Origin: Pseudonocardia sediminis
Lineage (GTDB): Bacteria; Actinomycetota; Actinomycetes; Mycobacteriales; Pseudonocardiaceae
Direction: 5' to 3'
Assembly: GCF_004217185.1 (NCBI RefSeq)
Contig: NZ_SHKL01000001.1
Span: forward strand, 5,206,001-5,270,000
Length of the DNA stretch: 64,000 bases
The notes under the pieces were generated by a model. The model saw nothing but the letters and a program-made list of their open reading frames with translations. It was not told where the DNA came from and ran no database searches. The position numbers and the translations under genes were made by a program. Below, one piece after another: positions 1-8,403 of this stretch (positions are counted from its first letter, which is position 1; every line of letters begins with the position of its first letter).

Positions 1-1089
1 GGTCGGCAGGCCGGGCAGCAGCCGGTCGGTGAGGTAGCGCCGGACCAGGTCCAGGCCGAACCGGTCGATGCCGGCCGGGACCGGGGTGTGGGTGGTGAAC
101 ACGGTGCCGGCCCGGACCGCGGCGAGAGCCTGGTCGAAGTCCAGCGGCGTCGAGCCGTTCGACTCCGCCGACGCTCCTCCCGGCACCCCGGCCACCAGCT
201 CCCGGATCCGCTCGAGCCCGAGGAACCCGGCGTGTCCCTCGTTCGTGTGGAAGACCTCCGGGCTTGGGTGCCCGGTGGCGGCGCAGTAGGCGCGCACGGC
301 GCGGACGCCGCCGACGCCGATCAGGATCTCCTGGGAGATCCGGTGGTCCTGGTCGCCGCCGTAGAGACGGTCGGTGATGCCGCGCAGGTCCGCCTCGTTG
401 TCCTCGATGTCGGTGTCGAGCAGCAGCAGCGGCACCCGTCCGACCTGGGCCTGCCAGACGCGGGCGGTCAGGGTGCGGTCGTCGGGCATCGCGACCTGGA
501 CGTGCACCGGCTCGTCGTCCGCGCCGGTGAGCAGCTGCAGCGGCAGTCCCTGCGGGTCGAGCGCCGGGTAGTGCTCGAGCTGCCAGCCGTCGAGCGACAG
601 GGACTGGCGGAAGTAGCCCGACCGGTAGAGCAGGCCGACGGCGATCAGCGGCACACCCAGGTCGGAGGCGGCCTTGAGGTGGTCGCCGGCCAGCACGCCG
701 AGGCCACCGGAGTAGTTCGGGAGGACCTCGGAGACGCCGAACTCCATCGAGAAGTAGGCCACCGCGCCCGGCAGGTCGGGGGTGTCCTCGCGGCTGTCCT
801 GGTACCAGCGCGGGCCGGCCAGGTAGTCGCCCAGCTCGTCGGCGAGCTCGCGCACCGTCACGACGGTCTCGGCGTCGGTGGCCAGCTCCGCCAGGCGTGA
901 GCTGGGGATCTCCCCCAGCAGCCGGACCGGGTCCTGCCCGCAGCGTTCCCACGCCTCGGGGTCGAGGGAGGCGAACAGATCGCGGGTCGGGGCGTGCCAG
1001 GTCCAGCGCAGGTTCGTGGCCAGCGTCTGGAGCGGGGCCAGCTGGGTCGGCAGCTGGGCACGGACGGTGAATCGGCGCAGGGCTCTCAC
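1..1089 (-). CDS. glgP: alpha-glucan (glycogen/maltodextrin) phosphorylase, N-terminal part
   Basis: Phosphorolysis of alpha-1,4-glucan to glucose-1-phosphate in the cytosol. The 363 visible residues read in from a GTG at 1089 and run off the window edge, so the PLP-binding C-terminal half (family length about 850) is missing. Recognisable are the N-terminal helix (NLRWTWHAPTRDLF), then YFSMEFGVSEVLPNYSGGLG, GDHLKAASDLGVP, GLLYRSGYF and the loop VFHTNEGHAGF followed by TTHTPVPAGIDRF. These are typical of the short actinobacterial/thermophile type phosphorylase that lacks the long regulatory N-terminus. It is divergently transcribed from glgE, 290 bp away, and this pairing of degradation with GlgE synthesis is common in actinobacteria. 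The reading frame is intact throughout. I am sure of the family; substrate preference is inferred. Confidence 0.95.
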   Translation of the reverse strand, partial: MRALRRFTVRAQLPTQLAPLQTLATNLRWTWHAPTRDLFASLDPEAWERCGQDPVRLLGEIPSSRLAELATDAETVVTVRELADELGDYLAGPRWYQDSREDTPDLPGAVAYFSMEFGVSEVLPNYSGGLGVLAGDHLKAASDLGVPLIAVGLLYRSGYFRQSLSLDGWQLEHYPALDPQGLPLQLLTGADDEPVHVQVAMPDDRTLTARVWQAQVGRVPLLLLDTDIEDNEADLRGITDRLYGGDQDHRISQEILIGVGGVRAVRAYCAATGHPSPEVFHTNEGHAGFLGLERIRELVAGVPGGASAESNGSTPLDFDQALAAVRAGTVFTTHTPVPAGIDRFGLDLVRRYLTDRLLPGLPT

Positions 1090-1118
1090 GGGCGCGAAGC
1101 GTACGAGACGACGGGAAG

Positions 1119-1152
1119 GGAGCGGGAACGAGAGGGGCGGAGCGGGAACGAG
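1119..1152. repeat. 14-bp direct repeat in the glgP/glgE intergenic region
   Basis: GGAGCGGGAACGAG occurs at 1119-1132 and again at 1139-1152, a 20-bp period, i.e. two turns of the helix on the same face. It lies 30-60 bp upstream of the glgP start and about 230 bp upstream of glgE. The spacing would suit two adjacent regulator sites, but the region is GC-rich and this could be chance duplication. Confidence 0.4.
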
Positions 1153-1379
1153 CACGGGACGAACGGGCGCCGACACCACGCTTACGGTTGCGACACGCTC
1201 TCCCGGCCCGGCCGGACACACGTCGACAGTCTCGGTACGGTTGGCGGGTACGCGGCCGCTTCGGGGAAGTCGTCGCGGTGAACCGGCGCTGAGCTGTAGT
1301 GACGTCCGCTCGCGCCGAGTGCTCACCCGATGCCCGACGTCCGGCCGATCTGATCAGAACAACACCGGGGGTGAGGCCG

Positions 1380-3377
1380 ATGACGGGTCGGCTCGGAATC
1401 GATGATGTAACCCCTCTGGTGGAGACCGGGGACCCGAGCAAGGCCGTCGTGGGCGAGGTCGTCCCGATCCGCGCCACGGTCTGGCGCGAGGGGCACGACG
1501 CGGTCGCCGCGAACGTCGTCTGGACGAAGCTCGCCGACGCCGAGACCGACGACGACGGCGAGCCCGAGCACGTCCGGATGGTGCCCGAGGGTGTGGGCAC
1601 CGACCGGTTCGTCGCCACCGTCGTGCCGGACGTCCCGGGCCGCTGGAGCTTCCGCGTGGACGCCTGGAGCGACCCGTGGGCCACCTGGCGCCACGCCGTC
1701 GAGGCCAAGCTCGCCGCCGGTCAGACCGCCGAGGAGCTGGCCAACGACCTGGAGACCGGTGCCCGGCTGCTGCACCGGGTCGGGCGCCGCCCGTCGGAGA
1801 AGGCCAACCGGGACCTGCTGCTCGGTGCCGCGAACACGTTGCGCGACACCGCCCTGCCGCTGCGCTCGCGCGTCGCGCCCGCGTTGTTCCCGGCCGTCGT
1901 CACGATCATGACCGACCGCCCGGTGCGCGAGCTGATCACCCACGGCCCGGAGCGCGAGGTCTTCGTCGACCGTCGCCGCGCGCTCTACGGCTCCTGGTAC
2001 GAGATCTTCCCGCGTTCCACCGGAGGCCGCGACGAGACCGGCCGCGCCGTGCACGGCACGTTCGTCACCGCGACCAAGGAGCTCGACCGGATCGCGAAGA
2101 TGGGCTTCGACGTCGTCTACCTGCCGCCGATCCACCCGGTCGGCACGGTGCACCGCAAGGGCCGCAACAACTCCGTGCACGCCGAGCCGGGCGACGTCGG
2201 GTCGCCGTGGGCGATCGGGTCCGCCGCGGGCGGCCATGACGCGATCGACCCCGAGCTGGGCGACTTCGACGACTTCGACGCGTTCGTGACGCGGGTGAAC
2301 GAGCTGGGCATGGAGGTCGCGCTCGACTTCGCCCTGCAGTGCGCGCCGGACCACCCCTGGGTCGCGGCGCACCCGGAGTGGTTCACCGTCCGCCCGGACG
2401 GCACGATCGCCTACGCCGAGAACCCGCCGAAGAAGTACCAGGACATCTACCCGATCAACTTCGACCGGGACCCGGCCGGCATCTACGCCGAGTGCCTGCG
2501 GGTGACACTGCTCTGGGTCGAGCACGGGGTGAAGATCTTCCGTGTCGACAACCCGCACACCAAGCCGCCGAACTTCTGGCACTGGCTGATCTGGCAGGTC
2601 AAGGAGCGCCACCCCGACGTGCTGTTCCTGGCCGAGGCGTTCACCCGCCCGGCGCGGCTGTTCGGCCTGGCCCGGCTCGGGTTCACGCAGTCCTACACGT
2701 ACTTCACGTGGCGGACCGAGAAGGAGGAGCTGCTCGAGTTCGGGGCTCTGCACGCCGAGCACGCCGACGAGTGCCGTCCGAACATGTTCACCAACACCCC
2801 GGACATCCTCCACGAGTCGCTGCAGACCGGTGGTCCGGGAATGTTCGCGATCCGGGCGACGCTGGCCGCGACGATGTCGCCGACCTGGGGCGTCTACTCC
2901 GGCTTCGAGCTCTACGAGGGCACCGCGGTGAAGGCCGGCAGCGAGGAGTACCTGGACTCGGAGAAGTACGAGCTGCGCCCGCGCGACTTCCACACCGCGC
3001 TCAACGAGGGCCGCTCGCTCGAGCCGTACCTCACCCAGCTCAACGAGATCCGGCGCGCGCACCCGGCGCTGCAGCAGCTGCGCGAGTTCCACCCGCACGC
3101 CACCGACAACGACGACCTGCTGGCCTACTCCAAGGTGGACCCGGCCAGCGGGGACCAGATCCTGGTCGTCGTCACGCTGAACTCGACCGAGGCCCGCGAG
3201 GGAACGGTGACGCTGGACATGCCGGCGCTCGGCCTGGACTGGGACGACGTGGTCGACGTCCGCGACGAGGTCACCGGCCAGTCGTTCCGGTGGGGCGAGC
3301 GCAACTTCGTCCGGCTGCTGCCGTGGGACAACGTGGCGCACATCCTGTCGCTGCCGAAGGCGACCCCGGTGGTCTGA
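1380..3377 (+). CDS. glgE: alpha-1,4-glucan:maltose-1-phosphate maltosyltransferase GlgE (GH13_3)
   Basis: Transfers maltosyl units from maltose-1-phosphate to the non-reducing end of alpha-1,4-glucan. 665 residues from ATG 1380, close to the family length (about 660-700). An upstream GTG at 1371 is also in frame; I prefer ATG because TGAGG sits just before it. Order: N-terminal beta-sandwich, then the GH13 barrel with the GlgE signatures LDFALQCAPDHPWV and YQDIYPINFDRDP, the nucleophile Asp390 in FRVDNPHTKPP and the acid/base Glu419 in FLAEAFTRP. The C-terminal beta domain follows. Its substrate is produced by the maltokinase encoded at 8404, and the product is branched by GlgB at 9972, so the pathway is complete here. 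The stop lies 3 bp from the end of the convergent esterase gene. Confidence 0.97.
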   Translation: MTGRLGIDDVTPLVETGDPSKAVVGEVVPIRATVWREGHDAVAANVVWTKLADAETDDDGEPEHVRMVPEGVGTDRFVATVVPDVPGRWSFRVDAWSDPWATWRHAVEAKLAAGQTAEELANDLETGARLLHRVGRRPSEKANRDLLLGAANTLRDTALPLRSRVAPALFPAVVTIMTDRPVRELITHGPEREVFVDRRRALYGSWYEIFPRSTGGRDETGRAVHGTFVTATKELDRIAKMGFDVVYLPPIHPVGTVHRKGRNNSVHAEPGDVGSPWAIGSAAGGHDAIDPELGDFDDFDAFVTRVNELGMEVALDFALQCAPDHPWVAAHPEWFTVRPDGTIAYAENPPKKYQDIYPINFDRDPAGIYAECLRVTLLWVEHGVKIFRVDNPHTKPPNFWHWLIWQVKERHPDVLFLAEAFTRPARLFGLARLGFTQSYTYFTWRTEKEELLEFGALHAEHADECRPNMFTNTPDILHESLQTGGPGMFAIRATLAATMSPTWGVYSGFELYEGTAVKAGSEEYLDSEKYELRPRDFHTALNEGRSLEPYLTQLNEIRRAHPALQQLREFHPHATDNDDLLAYSKVDPASGDQILVVVTLNSTEAREGTVTLDMPALGLDWDDVVDVRDEVTGQSFRWGERNFVRLLPWDNVAHILSLPKATPVV

Positions 3378-3380
3378 CCC

Positions 3381-3992
3381 TCACCGGCCGAGCCAGGTCC
3401 GCCACACCGGGCGGACCAGCTCGGCCAGGCGCGCGTACCCCGCCGCGGCGGGGTGCGCGCCGTCGCCGGCCGCGACCTCCGACGTCCACGTCGGGTCGGC
3501 CGCCAGCGCCGCGAACACCGGCGCGTAGGTCACCTCGGCGCGGGCGCACACCTCGGCGAACCGCGTGTCCAGGTCGGCGATCCGGGTGTTCTGCCCGGCG
3601 TCGGCCACCGGCGGCGGCCCGGCCACGAACAGGCCCCAGCCGAGGTCGGACAGCTCGCCGAGCAGCATCTCCAGGTGCGCCGCGGACGCCGCGGCCCCCA
3701 CGCGCGAGGACGGGCCGTGCCCGCCGGGGACGGCCGTGGTGTCGTTCACCCCGACCGAGACGACCACCCGCGCGTCGACGGGTCCGTCGCCGGAGACCTT
3801 CAGCCGCGGCGGCAGCTCGCGACGCCAGCGGGACAGCACGTCGCGGGTGGTGTCGCGGCGGATGCCGAGGTTGTAGAACGTGAGCGGCAGGCCGTCGCGG
3901 TGCGAGCCCGCGGCCAGGCGCCCGGCCCACCCCAGGTGCTCCGGGTCGCCGACCCCGGCCACGAACGAGTCGCCGACCGCGCAGACCCGCAC
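3381..3992 (-). CDS. SGNH/GDSL-family esterase or lipase
   Basis: 203 residues. Block I CAVGDSFVAGVGD near the N-terminus supplies the catalytic Ser, VVVSVGVNDT is block III with its Asn, and GDGAHPAAAGYARLAELV is block V with the Asp-x-x-His pair. No signal peptide is visible, so it is probably cytosolic. Start: GTG at 3992 is preceded by AGGAGG with 8 nt spacing; an alternative ATG at 4028 overlaps the upstream stop as TGATG and would add 12 residues. It follows the DUF3558 lipoprotein gene closely and is probably co-transcribed with it. The substrate cannot be deduced. Confidence 0.85.
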   Translation of the reverse strand: MRVCAVGDSFVAGVGDPEHLGWAGRLAAGSHRDGLPLTFYNLGIRRDTTRDVLSRWRRELPPRLKVSGDGPVDARVVVSVGVNDTTAVPGGHGPSSRVGAAASAAHLEMLLGELSDLGWGLFVAGPPPVADAGQNTRIADLDTRFAEVCARAEVTYAPVFAALAADPTWTSEVAAGDGAHPAAAGYARLAELVRPVWRTWLGR

Positions 3993-4027
3993 GTCCCGTG
4001 CCTCCTCGTCGCCCGCCCGCATGCGCA

Positions 4028-4675
4028 TCAGGTCCGGTCGCGTTCCTGCGCGGAGACGACGACCATCGACGCGACCTGCGACGCCCGCGCGCAGCCCGCC
4101 TCCCGGCTTCCTCCGGGCGGGCCGGCGGGGCGGGCGTAGGACTCGTAGGTCAGGACGAACGAGGCGTCCGGGTCGGTGTCGACGACGAGCGCGCAGCTCG
4201 CCCCGGGCGGCGACTCCTCCGCGACGCCCTCGACGGCGCCGTACCCGTCCACCGAGGTCACACGGTGCCCGACGAGCTTGAGGTCGCCCTCGACGTAGGC
4301 CGGGTCGCCGGGCACACGGTTGCGGGCCGGGATGCCGGGCTGGATCCGCACGGTCCACACCTGCCCGTCCGGTCCGCTCAGGACGCAGTTGTTCGCGCCC
4401 TGCCCGAACGGGTCCGGCGTCGTGTCGACGATGCCGAGCAGCGCCGAGTCGTCGGCGTCGACGGAGTCGCAGGCACGCAGCCCGGTCACCCGGAGGTCCG
4501 CGGGGCGGGGCGGGAACGGGCTCGGCACCTCCGGTGCGGACCCGCACCCGGCCAGCGCCAGCACCGTCACGAGAGCCGGGGCGGCGGCGCGGGCGAGAGT
4601 TCTCCGGAAACGGCCCGGTGCGGTGCGCGGCCGGCTGCGACGGTGCCCGGATCGCGGGCCCGCGCTGCCGTCCAT
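4028..4675 (-). CDS. DUF3558-type secreted lipoprotein
   Basis: 215 residues. A positively charged N-terminus is followed by a hydrophobic stretch ending in the lipobox LALAGCGS, so the mature protein should be anchored to the outside of the membrane at Cys. The body has the layout of actinobacterial DUF3558 proteins: a Cys-Asp (RACDSV) near the start, a buried NNCVLSG strand, a third Cys in GASCALVV, and a C-terminal SREAGCARASQVASMVV helix. DUF3558 members are abundant in Pseudonocardiales and have no settled function. The gene lies directly upstream of the GDSL esterase, possibly an operon. Family call is by pattern, not by search. Confidence 0.75.
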   Translation of the reverse strand: MDGSAGPRSGHRRSRPRTAPGRFRRTLARAAAPALVTVLALAGCGSAPEVPSPFPPRPADLRVTGLRACDSVDADDSALLGIVDTTPDPFGQGANNCVLSGPDGQVWTVRIQPGIPARNRVPGDPAYVEGDLKLVGHRVTSVDGYGAVEGVAEESPPGASCALVVDTDPDASFVLTYESYARPAGPPGGSREAGCARASQVASMVVVSAQERDRT

Positions 4676-4724
4676 GCCGACGACGCTACCGGTGACGCCG
4701 GGCCACCGGCACGCCGCCGACCCC

Positions 4725-4740
4725 TAGTCTCGGGGCGGTG
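4725..4740 (+). promoter_or_regulatory. -10 element of a leaderless promoter
   Basis: TAGTCT at 4725-4730 ends 7 nt before the GTG at 4738, placing the expected transcription start at or next to the start codon. No Shine-Dalgarno sequence is present. Confidence 0.55.
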
Positions 4741-5709
4741 ACGGGCGCATCACGGGTCGGGGCGGTGCTGTCGCTGACGGGTCCCCTGTCCCGCTTCGGA
4801 ACCCAGGCCGCGGACGGCCTGCGGGTCGGGATGGACCTGCTCGGCGCACCCGCCCCGGTGCTCGTCGACGACGCCGGCGAGCCGGGCCGGGTCGCGCCGA
4901 CGCTGGACGTCCTGGCCGGGTCCTGCGACCTGCTGCTCGGCCCGTACGGGACGTCGACGGCGCGGGCCGCGGCGCGGTGGGCACGGGAGTCGGGGCGCTT
5001 CGTGTGGAACCACGGCGGTGCGGGCGACCGGGTCCAGGGCGCCGCGCCGGGGCGGGTGGTGTCGGTCCTGACCCCGACGAGCGGCTATGCCGGGGCGTTC
5101 GTCCGGTACCTGGCCCGGGAGCATCCGGGGACGCCGCTGCGCCTGGTGCCCGGGCGGGGCGGCTTCGGACGTCAGGTCGTCGCGGGGGCCCGCGAGGCGG
5201 CCGCACGGGCCGGGGTGACGGTCGTCGACGAGGGACCGGGTGCGCTGTTCCTGGCCGGGTCGTTCGACGAGGACGTCGACGCTGTGAACCGGCTGCCGAC
5301 CGGGGCGGACCGGCCGGTCGTCGTCGGCACCGTCGCAGCCGGGGTGCGGGAGTTCGGACGTGCGGCCCACGATCCGGACGGGGTGTTCGGCGTCGCCCAG
5401 TGGGTCCCCGGGGCTCCCGGTACGCCGGAGGTCGGCCCGGACGAGGCGACGTTCCTGGACCGCTACCGCGCCGCGACCGGCACCGGGCCGGACTACCCCG
5501 CCGTCCAGGCCGCCGCGACGGCCGCGATCGCCCTGCACTGCGCGTCGGTGGCCGGGAGCACCGACCCCGGCGCGCTGTGGGCGGCCGCGACGGCGCTGCG
5601 CACGACGACGCTCTACGGCGCCTTCGCGATCGACCCCGTCACCGGCACCCAGACCGGCCACGGGACCACGCTGGTCCGCTGGCGGGACGGGCGGATGTCC
5701 CCGGTCTGA
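4738..5709 (+). CDS. type-1 periplasmic-binding-fold protein (Leu/Ile/Val-binding-like), apparently without signal peptide
   Basis: 323 residues. The N-terminus VGAVLSLTGPLSRFGTQAADGLRVGMDLL is the standard opening of branched-chain amino acid/amide ABC transporter binding proteins, followed by LLLGPYGTSTARAAARWA (first lobe) and a second lobe with YPAVQAAATAAIALHCA and YGAFAIDPVTGTQTGH. The protein starts directly on strand 1: neither a signal peptide nor a lipobox precedes it, and the leaderless -10 fixes GTG 4738 as the start. It therefore looks cytosolic, or acts as a sensor, rather than as a transporter component; no permease or ATPase genes are adjacent. Convergent with treS (6 bp between stops). 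Ligand unknown. Confidence 0.7.
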   Translation: MTGASRVGAVLSLTGPLSRFGTQAADGLRVGMDLLGAPAPVLVDDAGEPGRVAPTLDVLAGSCDLLLGPYGTSTARAAARWARESGRFVWNHGGAGDRVQGAAPGRVVSVLTPTSGYAGAFVRYLAREHPGTPLRLVPGRGGFGRQVVAGAREAAARAGVTVVDEGPGALFLAGSFDEDVDAVNRLPTGADRPVVVGTVAAGVREFGRAAHDPDGVFGVAQWVPGAPGTPEVGPDEATFLDRYRAATGTGPDYPAVQAAATAAIALHCASVAGSTDPGALWAAATALRTTTLYGAFAIDPVTGTQTGHGTTLVRWRDGRMSPV

Positions 5710-5715
5710 GGGCGC

Positions 5716-7935
5716 TCAGTCCTCCGGCTCCGGCTCCGGGGGCTCGACCAGCAGGGCCGTGGCGCGGAACGGGGTCAGCTCGACGCGGAAGCTCTGCAGG
5801 TCGTCGACCGTGGCCACGGCGTCACCGCTGAACAGGTCGGTGACCACCGAGCCGGGCGGCAGGTGCTCCGACCGGACGGTGCCGTCGACCTCCTCGTCGG
5901 CGAAGTTCAGCACGGTCAGGGCGAACGAGCCGTCGTCGAGCTCGTGGACCATCACCAGCATCCCGCGGTGCGAGACGTCCGGGACGTCGACCTGACGGCT
6001 CGTCGCGACACCGCAGCGCTTGCGCACCGCCAGGATCGCCTGCATCTGCCGGGCGAAGCTCGCCTCGTCGGTGAGCTGGTCGGGCAGCGTCCCGTAGAGG
6101 CTCACCCCGCGCGGCATGCCGGCCGCGGACTTGTGCGCGTGCGGGTTGGCGCCCATCAGGTCGTGCGCGGCGCGGCTGATCCAGCGGGTGTCGCCGCTGG
6201 ACAGGAGCTCCTCGACGTCACCGGGCGGCAGCGTGAGCATCCCGCAGAGATCCCAGCCCGACAGCGCGAACACCCCGGGCTGGAACGCGTTGAACATGAC
6301 CAGCAGCAGGTGCACCCGCCGGATCCGCTCGACGTCGGCCGGCTCGATCGCGTCCAGCTCGGTGATGCCCAGCGCCGCGGCGATCACCGTGGCGGTGGTG
6401 CAGGCGATGCCGTTCGTGGTGAAGATCAGGTTGTACGGCGCGTCCGGGCCGGTCAGGTGCTGGCACAGGTCGCGGCGGATCGTGTCGGCCAGGTCGGCGC
6501 CGGTGATCTCCTCGCCGCGGAACTCGTAGAGGTCCTCGGTCGCCGTCCAGTGCACGAGCTCGTAGGTCAGCTCGTCGTGGTTCTGCAGCGCGTGCACCAG
6601 CGAAGCCGGGTCCACGCCGAGCCGGGTCGAGGTGCGCAGCGTCAGGCGCAGGAACTCGGTGTCGGCGGTGGCCAGCGCGTGGTGGTAGGCGGGCCGGTTG
6701 ACGAAGTCGTAGGACAGGTCGGCGCCGGCCTCCGAGGTGACCCGGATGTCGTCGATGGTCAGGTTCAGCTCCTGGAACGTGAACCCGCCGACCTTGCGGA
6801 CCATGCTCGCGATGATGTGGTTCGCGGCCTCCGACGTCGGGTGGCCCTCCGACCAGCCCGGCATCCCCTCGGCGGACTTCTCCACCCCGAGGAAGCCGTT
6901 GGCGTCCAGGCGCAGCGCGCCGGAGCCGAGGTCGGCCAGCGAGTGCAGCGCGTCGCCGATCACCATCCGCATCCCGGCGAACGTCGGGTCCAGCCAGTTC
7001 ACCGACGGCTGGCCGTCCTTGAAGTAGTGCAGGTAGACCCAGCGGCGGGTGACGCCGTCGACGCCGGTCACCGGCCGGGTCGCGCTCCAGTTCGTCTCCT
7101 TGACGCCCTCGCGGTAGAAGATCACCCGCTGCAGACGCCCGACGATGTAGCCGCTCTTCTCCAGCTTCTCCTCGGTGACGGCGTCGAGGTTGACCGAGTC
7201 GTGACCGGACGGGACGTCGGGCAGCTCGGCCCAGTCGTTCTCGTCGATCTCGATCATGTGATAGATGCCGGGGTAGTCCGAGTGCGCGAGCTCGGCGAGC
7301 CGGAAGTCGGCGCCCTTCCCGGTGTGGCCGGGCACGATGTCGTCGATCACGGTGCCGCCGTACCAGGTGGCGGTGGCGCACATGGCGCGGAACTCGTCCT
7401 CGGTGCCGAACACCGGGTCGAGCTCGTTGGAGATCCGGTCGAAGTGCCCGTCGACGCTCGGGGTGGACTGCCAGCCGGAGAGACCGCCCGCCTTCTTCAC
7501 CGGGCCGGTGTGCACCGCCTCGATACCGATCTTCTCGAACGCGCTCCACATGCCCTCGTCGCCGAGCGCGGCCAGGAACGAGTCCCCGGGCCGGGTGATG
7601 AACGAGATCGGGTACGCGGTGAACCACACCGACGCCGTCTCCACCGCCTGGCGGGGGCCGGGGTTGGCGTAGGGGTTCTGCCACATCGAGCCCTGCCCGG
7701 AGAACTGGCGGGCCAGCTCGTTGGCGTGCCCGAGCATCGACTGGCTCTGCAGCCACGACACGTAGGCCGGGTTCTCGCCGTTGGCCGGGCCGTCCTGGGC
7801 GACCGAGCGCCGCGGCACCGTCGACCGCACCCGCGCCCGGTGGCGCAGGCTCTTCGGCCGCGCCGGGTGGAAGTGCTCGGCGAAGGTGATCTCGGCAGGC
7901 TCGTGTGCCGGTTCGTGGCTCTGCTCGTCGGCCAT
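5716..7935 (-). CDS. treS: divergent GH13 trehalose synthase-like enzyme (maltose glucosylmutase)
   Basis: Likely interconverts trehalose and maltose, feeding maltose to the kinase at 8404. 739 residues from ATG 7935, chosen because GAGGGAGAG lies 3 nt upstream; an in-frame GTG at 8028 would add 31 residues. All four GH13 regions are present: DDIVPGHTGKG (I), ALRLDANGF with nucleophile Asp344 (II), TFQELNLT with acid/base Glu389 (III) and QNHDELTYELVHW with His453-Asp454 (IV). Region IV closely resembles TreS. However the N-terminal half (AYVSWLQSQSMLGHANELARQFSG..., ASVWFTAYPISFI) is unlike the common ~600-residue TreS and the protein is about 140 residues longer. The call rests on region IV and on its place between glgE and mak; another GH13 activity on maltose/trehalose is possible. 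Confidence 0.7.
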   Translation of the reverse strand: MADEQSHEPAHEPAEITFAEHFHPARPKSLRHRARVRSTVPRRSVAQDGPANGENPAYVSWLQSQSMLGHANELARQFSGQGSMWQNPYANPGPRQAVETASVWFTAYPISFITRPGDSFLAALGDEGMWSAFEKIGIEAVHTGPVKKAGGLSGWQSTPSVDGHFDRISNELDPVFGTEDEFRAMCATATWYGGTVIDDIVPGHTGKGADFRLAELAHSDYPGIYHMIEIDENDWAELPDVPSGHDSVNLDAVTEEKLEKSGYIVGRLQRVIFYREGVKETNWSATRPVTGVDGVTRRWVYLHYFKDGQPSVNWLDPTFAGMRMVIGDALHSLADLGSGALRLDANGFLGVEKSAEGMPGWSEGHPTSEAANHIIASMVRKVGGFTFQELNLTIDDIRVTSEAGADLSYDFVNRPAYHHALATADTEFLRLTLRTSTRLGVDPASLVHALQNHDELTYELVHWTATEDLYEFRGEEITGADLADTIRRDLCQHLTGPDAPYNLIFTTNGIACTTATVIAAALGITELDAIEPADVERIRRVHLLLVMFNAFQPGVFALSGWDLCGMLTLPPGDVEELLSSGDTRWISRAAHDLMGANPHAHKSAAGMPRGVSLYGTLPDQLTDEASFARQMQAILAVRKRCGVATSRQVDVPDVSHRGMLVMVHELDDGSFALTVLNFADEEVDGTVRSEHLPPGSVVTDLFSGDAVATVDDLQSFRVELTPFRATALLVEPPEPEPED

Positions 7936-8403
7936 CGGCTCTCCCTCGGTCGGGTCTCCGGTCACCCGCCCCGCCCCGTGGTCGTCGTCGTTCGCGGGAG
8001 GGGCTGCCGCATCAGGGCGTCCGGGCACGTGTGTCCACCGCTCGAGAGATCAGTATGGGTTCCCCGCGGCAGCCGTGCCTCCGGGCACGGCGCGGACCTG
8101 CTCGGGAAGGTCGGCCCGCACGCGTCACCAGCCGTTCGACGACGGCTCCGACCGGGCGTCGCGGGCCGGTCGGAGGACCATTCGCGGCGTGGTGACGACG
8201 CCGTCGCGGACTGTAACACCGGCGTCGGCGCGCCCCTCCCGGCCGACACACGCCGCCCGGCGATCCGCCGGGGACACGCGGCGGGCGGCGGTTCGCTGTG
8301 GTCTGATCACCCCGCCGGTCGCCGTGGTGGCGCCGGTTCATCAGCACGCCCGCCGACGGGCGCCGGACCGGCGCCGGCGTGGCGTCGAGGAGGAGGCGCG
8401 CCC
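7936..8403. other. divergent treS/mak intergenic region, no gene seen
   Basis: 468 bp between the treS and maltokinase starts. Open frames here have no recognisable product and are extensions of the neighbouring genes. It should hold both promoters. GAGGAGG at 8390-8396 is the maltokinase ribosome site. No strong palindrome was found. Confidence 0.6.

Noticed and set aside
1323..3341. 672-codon antisense frame opposite glgE
   Set aside because: No domain, His/Arg/Val-rich; shadow of glgE.
5863..8403. Open frame continuous with the maltokinase gene for about 2.5 kb upstream
   Set aside because: It is antisense to treS and of random composition. The maltokinase begins at GTG 8404 with a strong GAGGAGG site and the family N-terminus.
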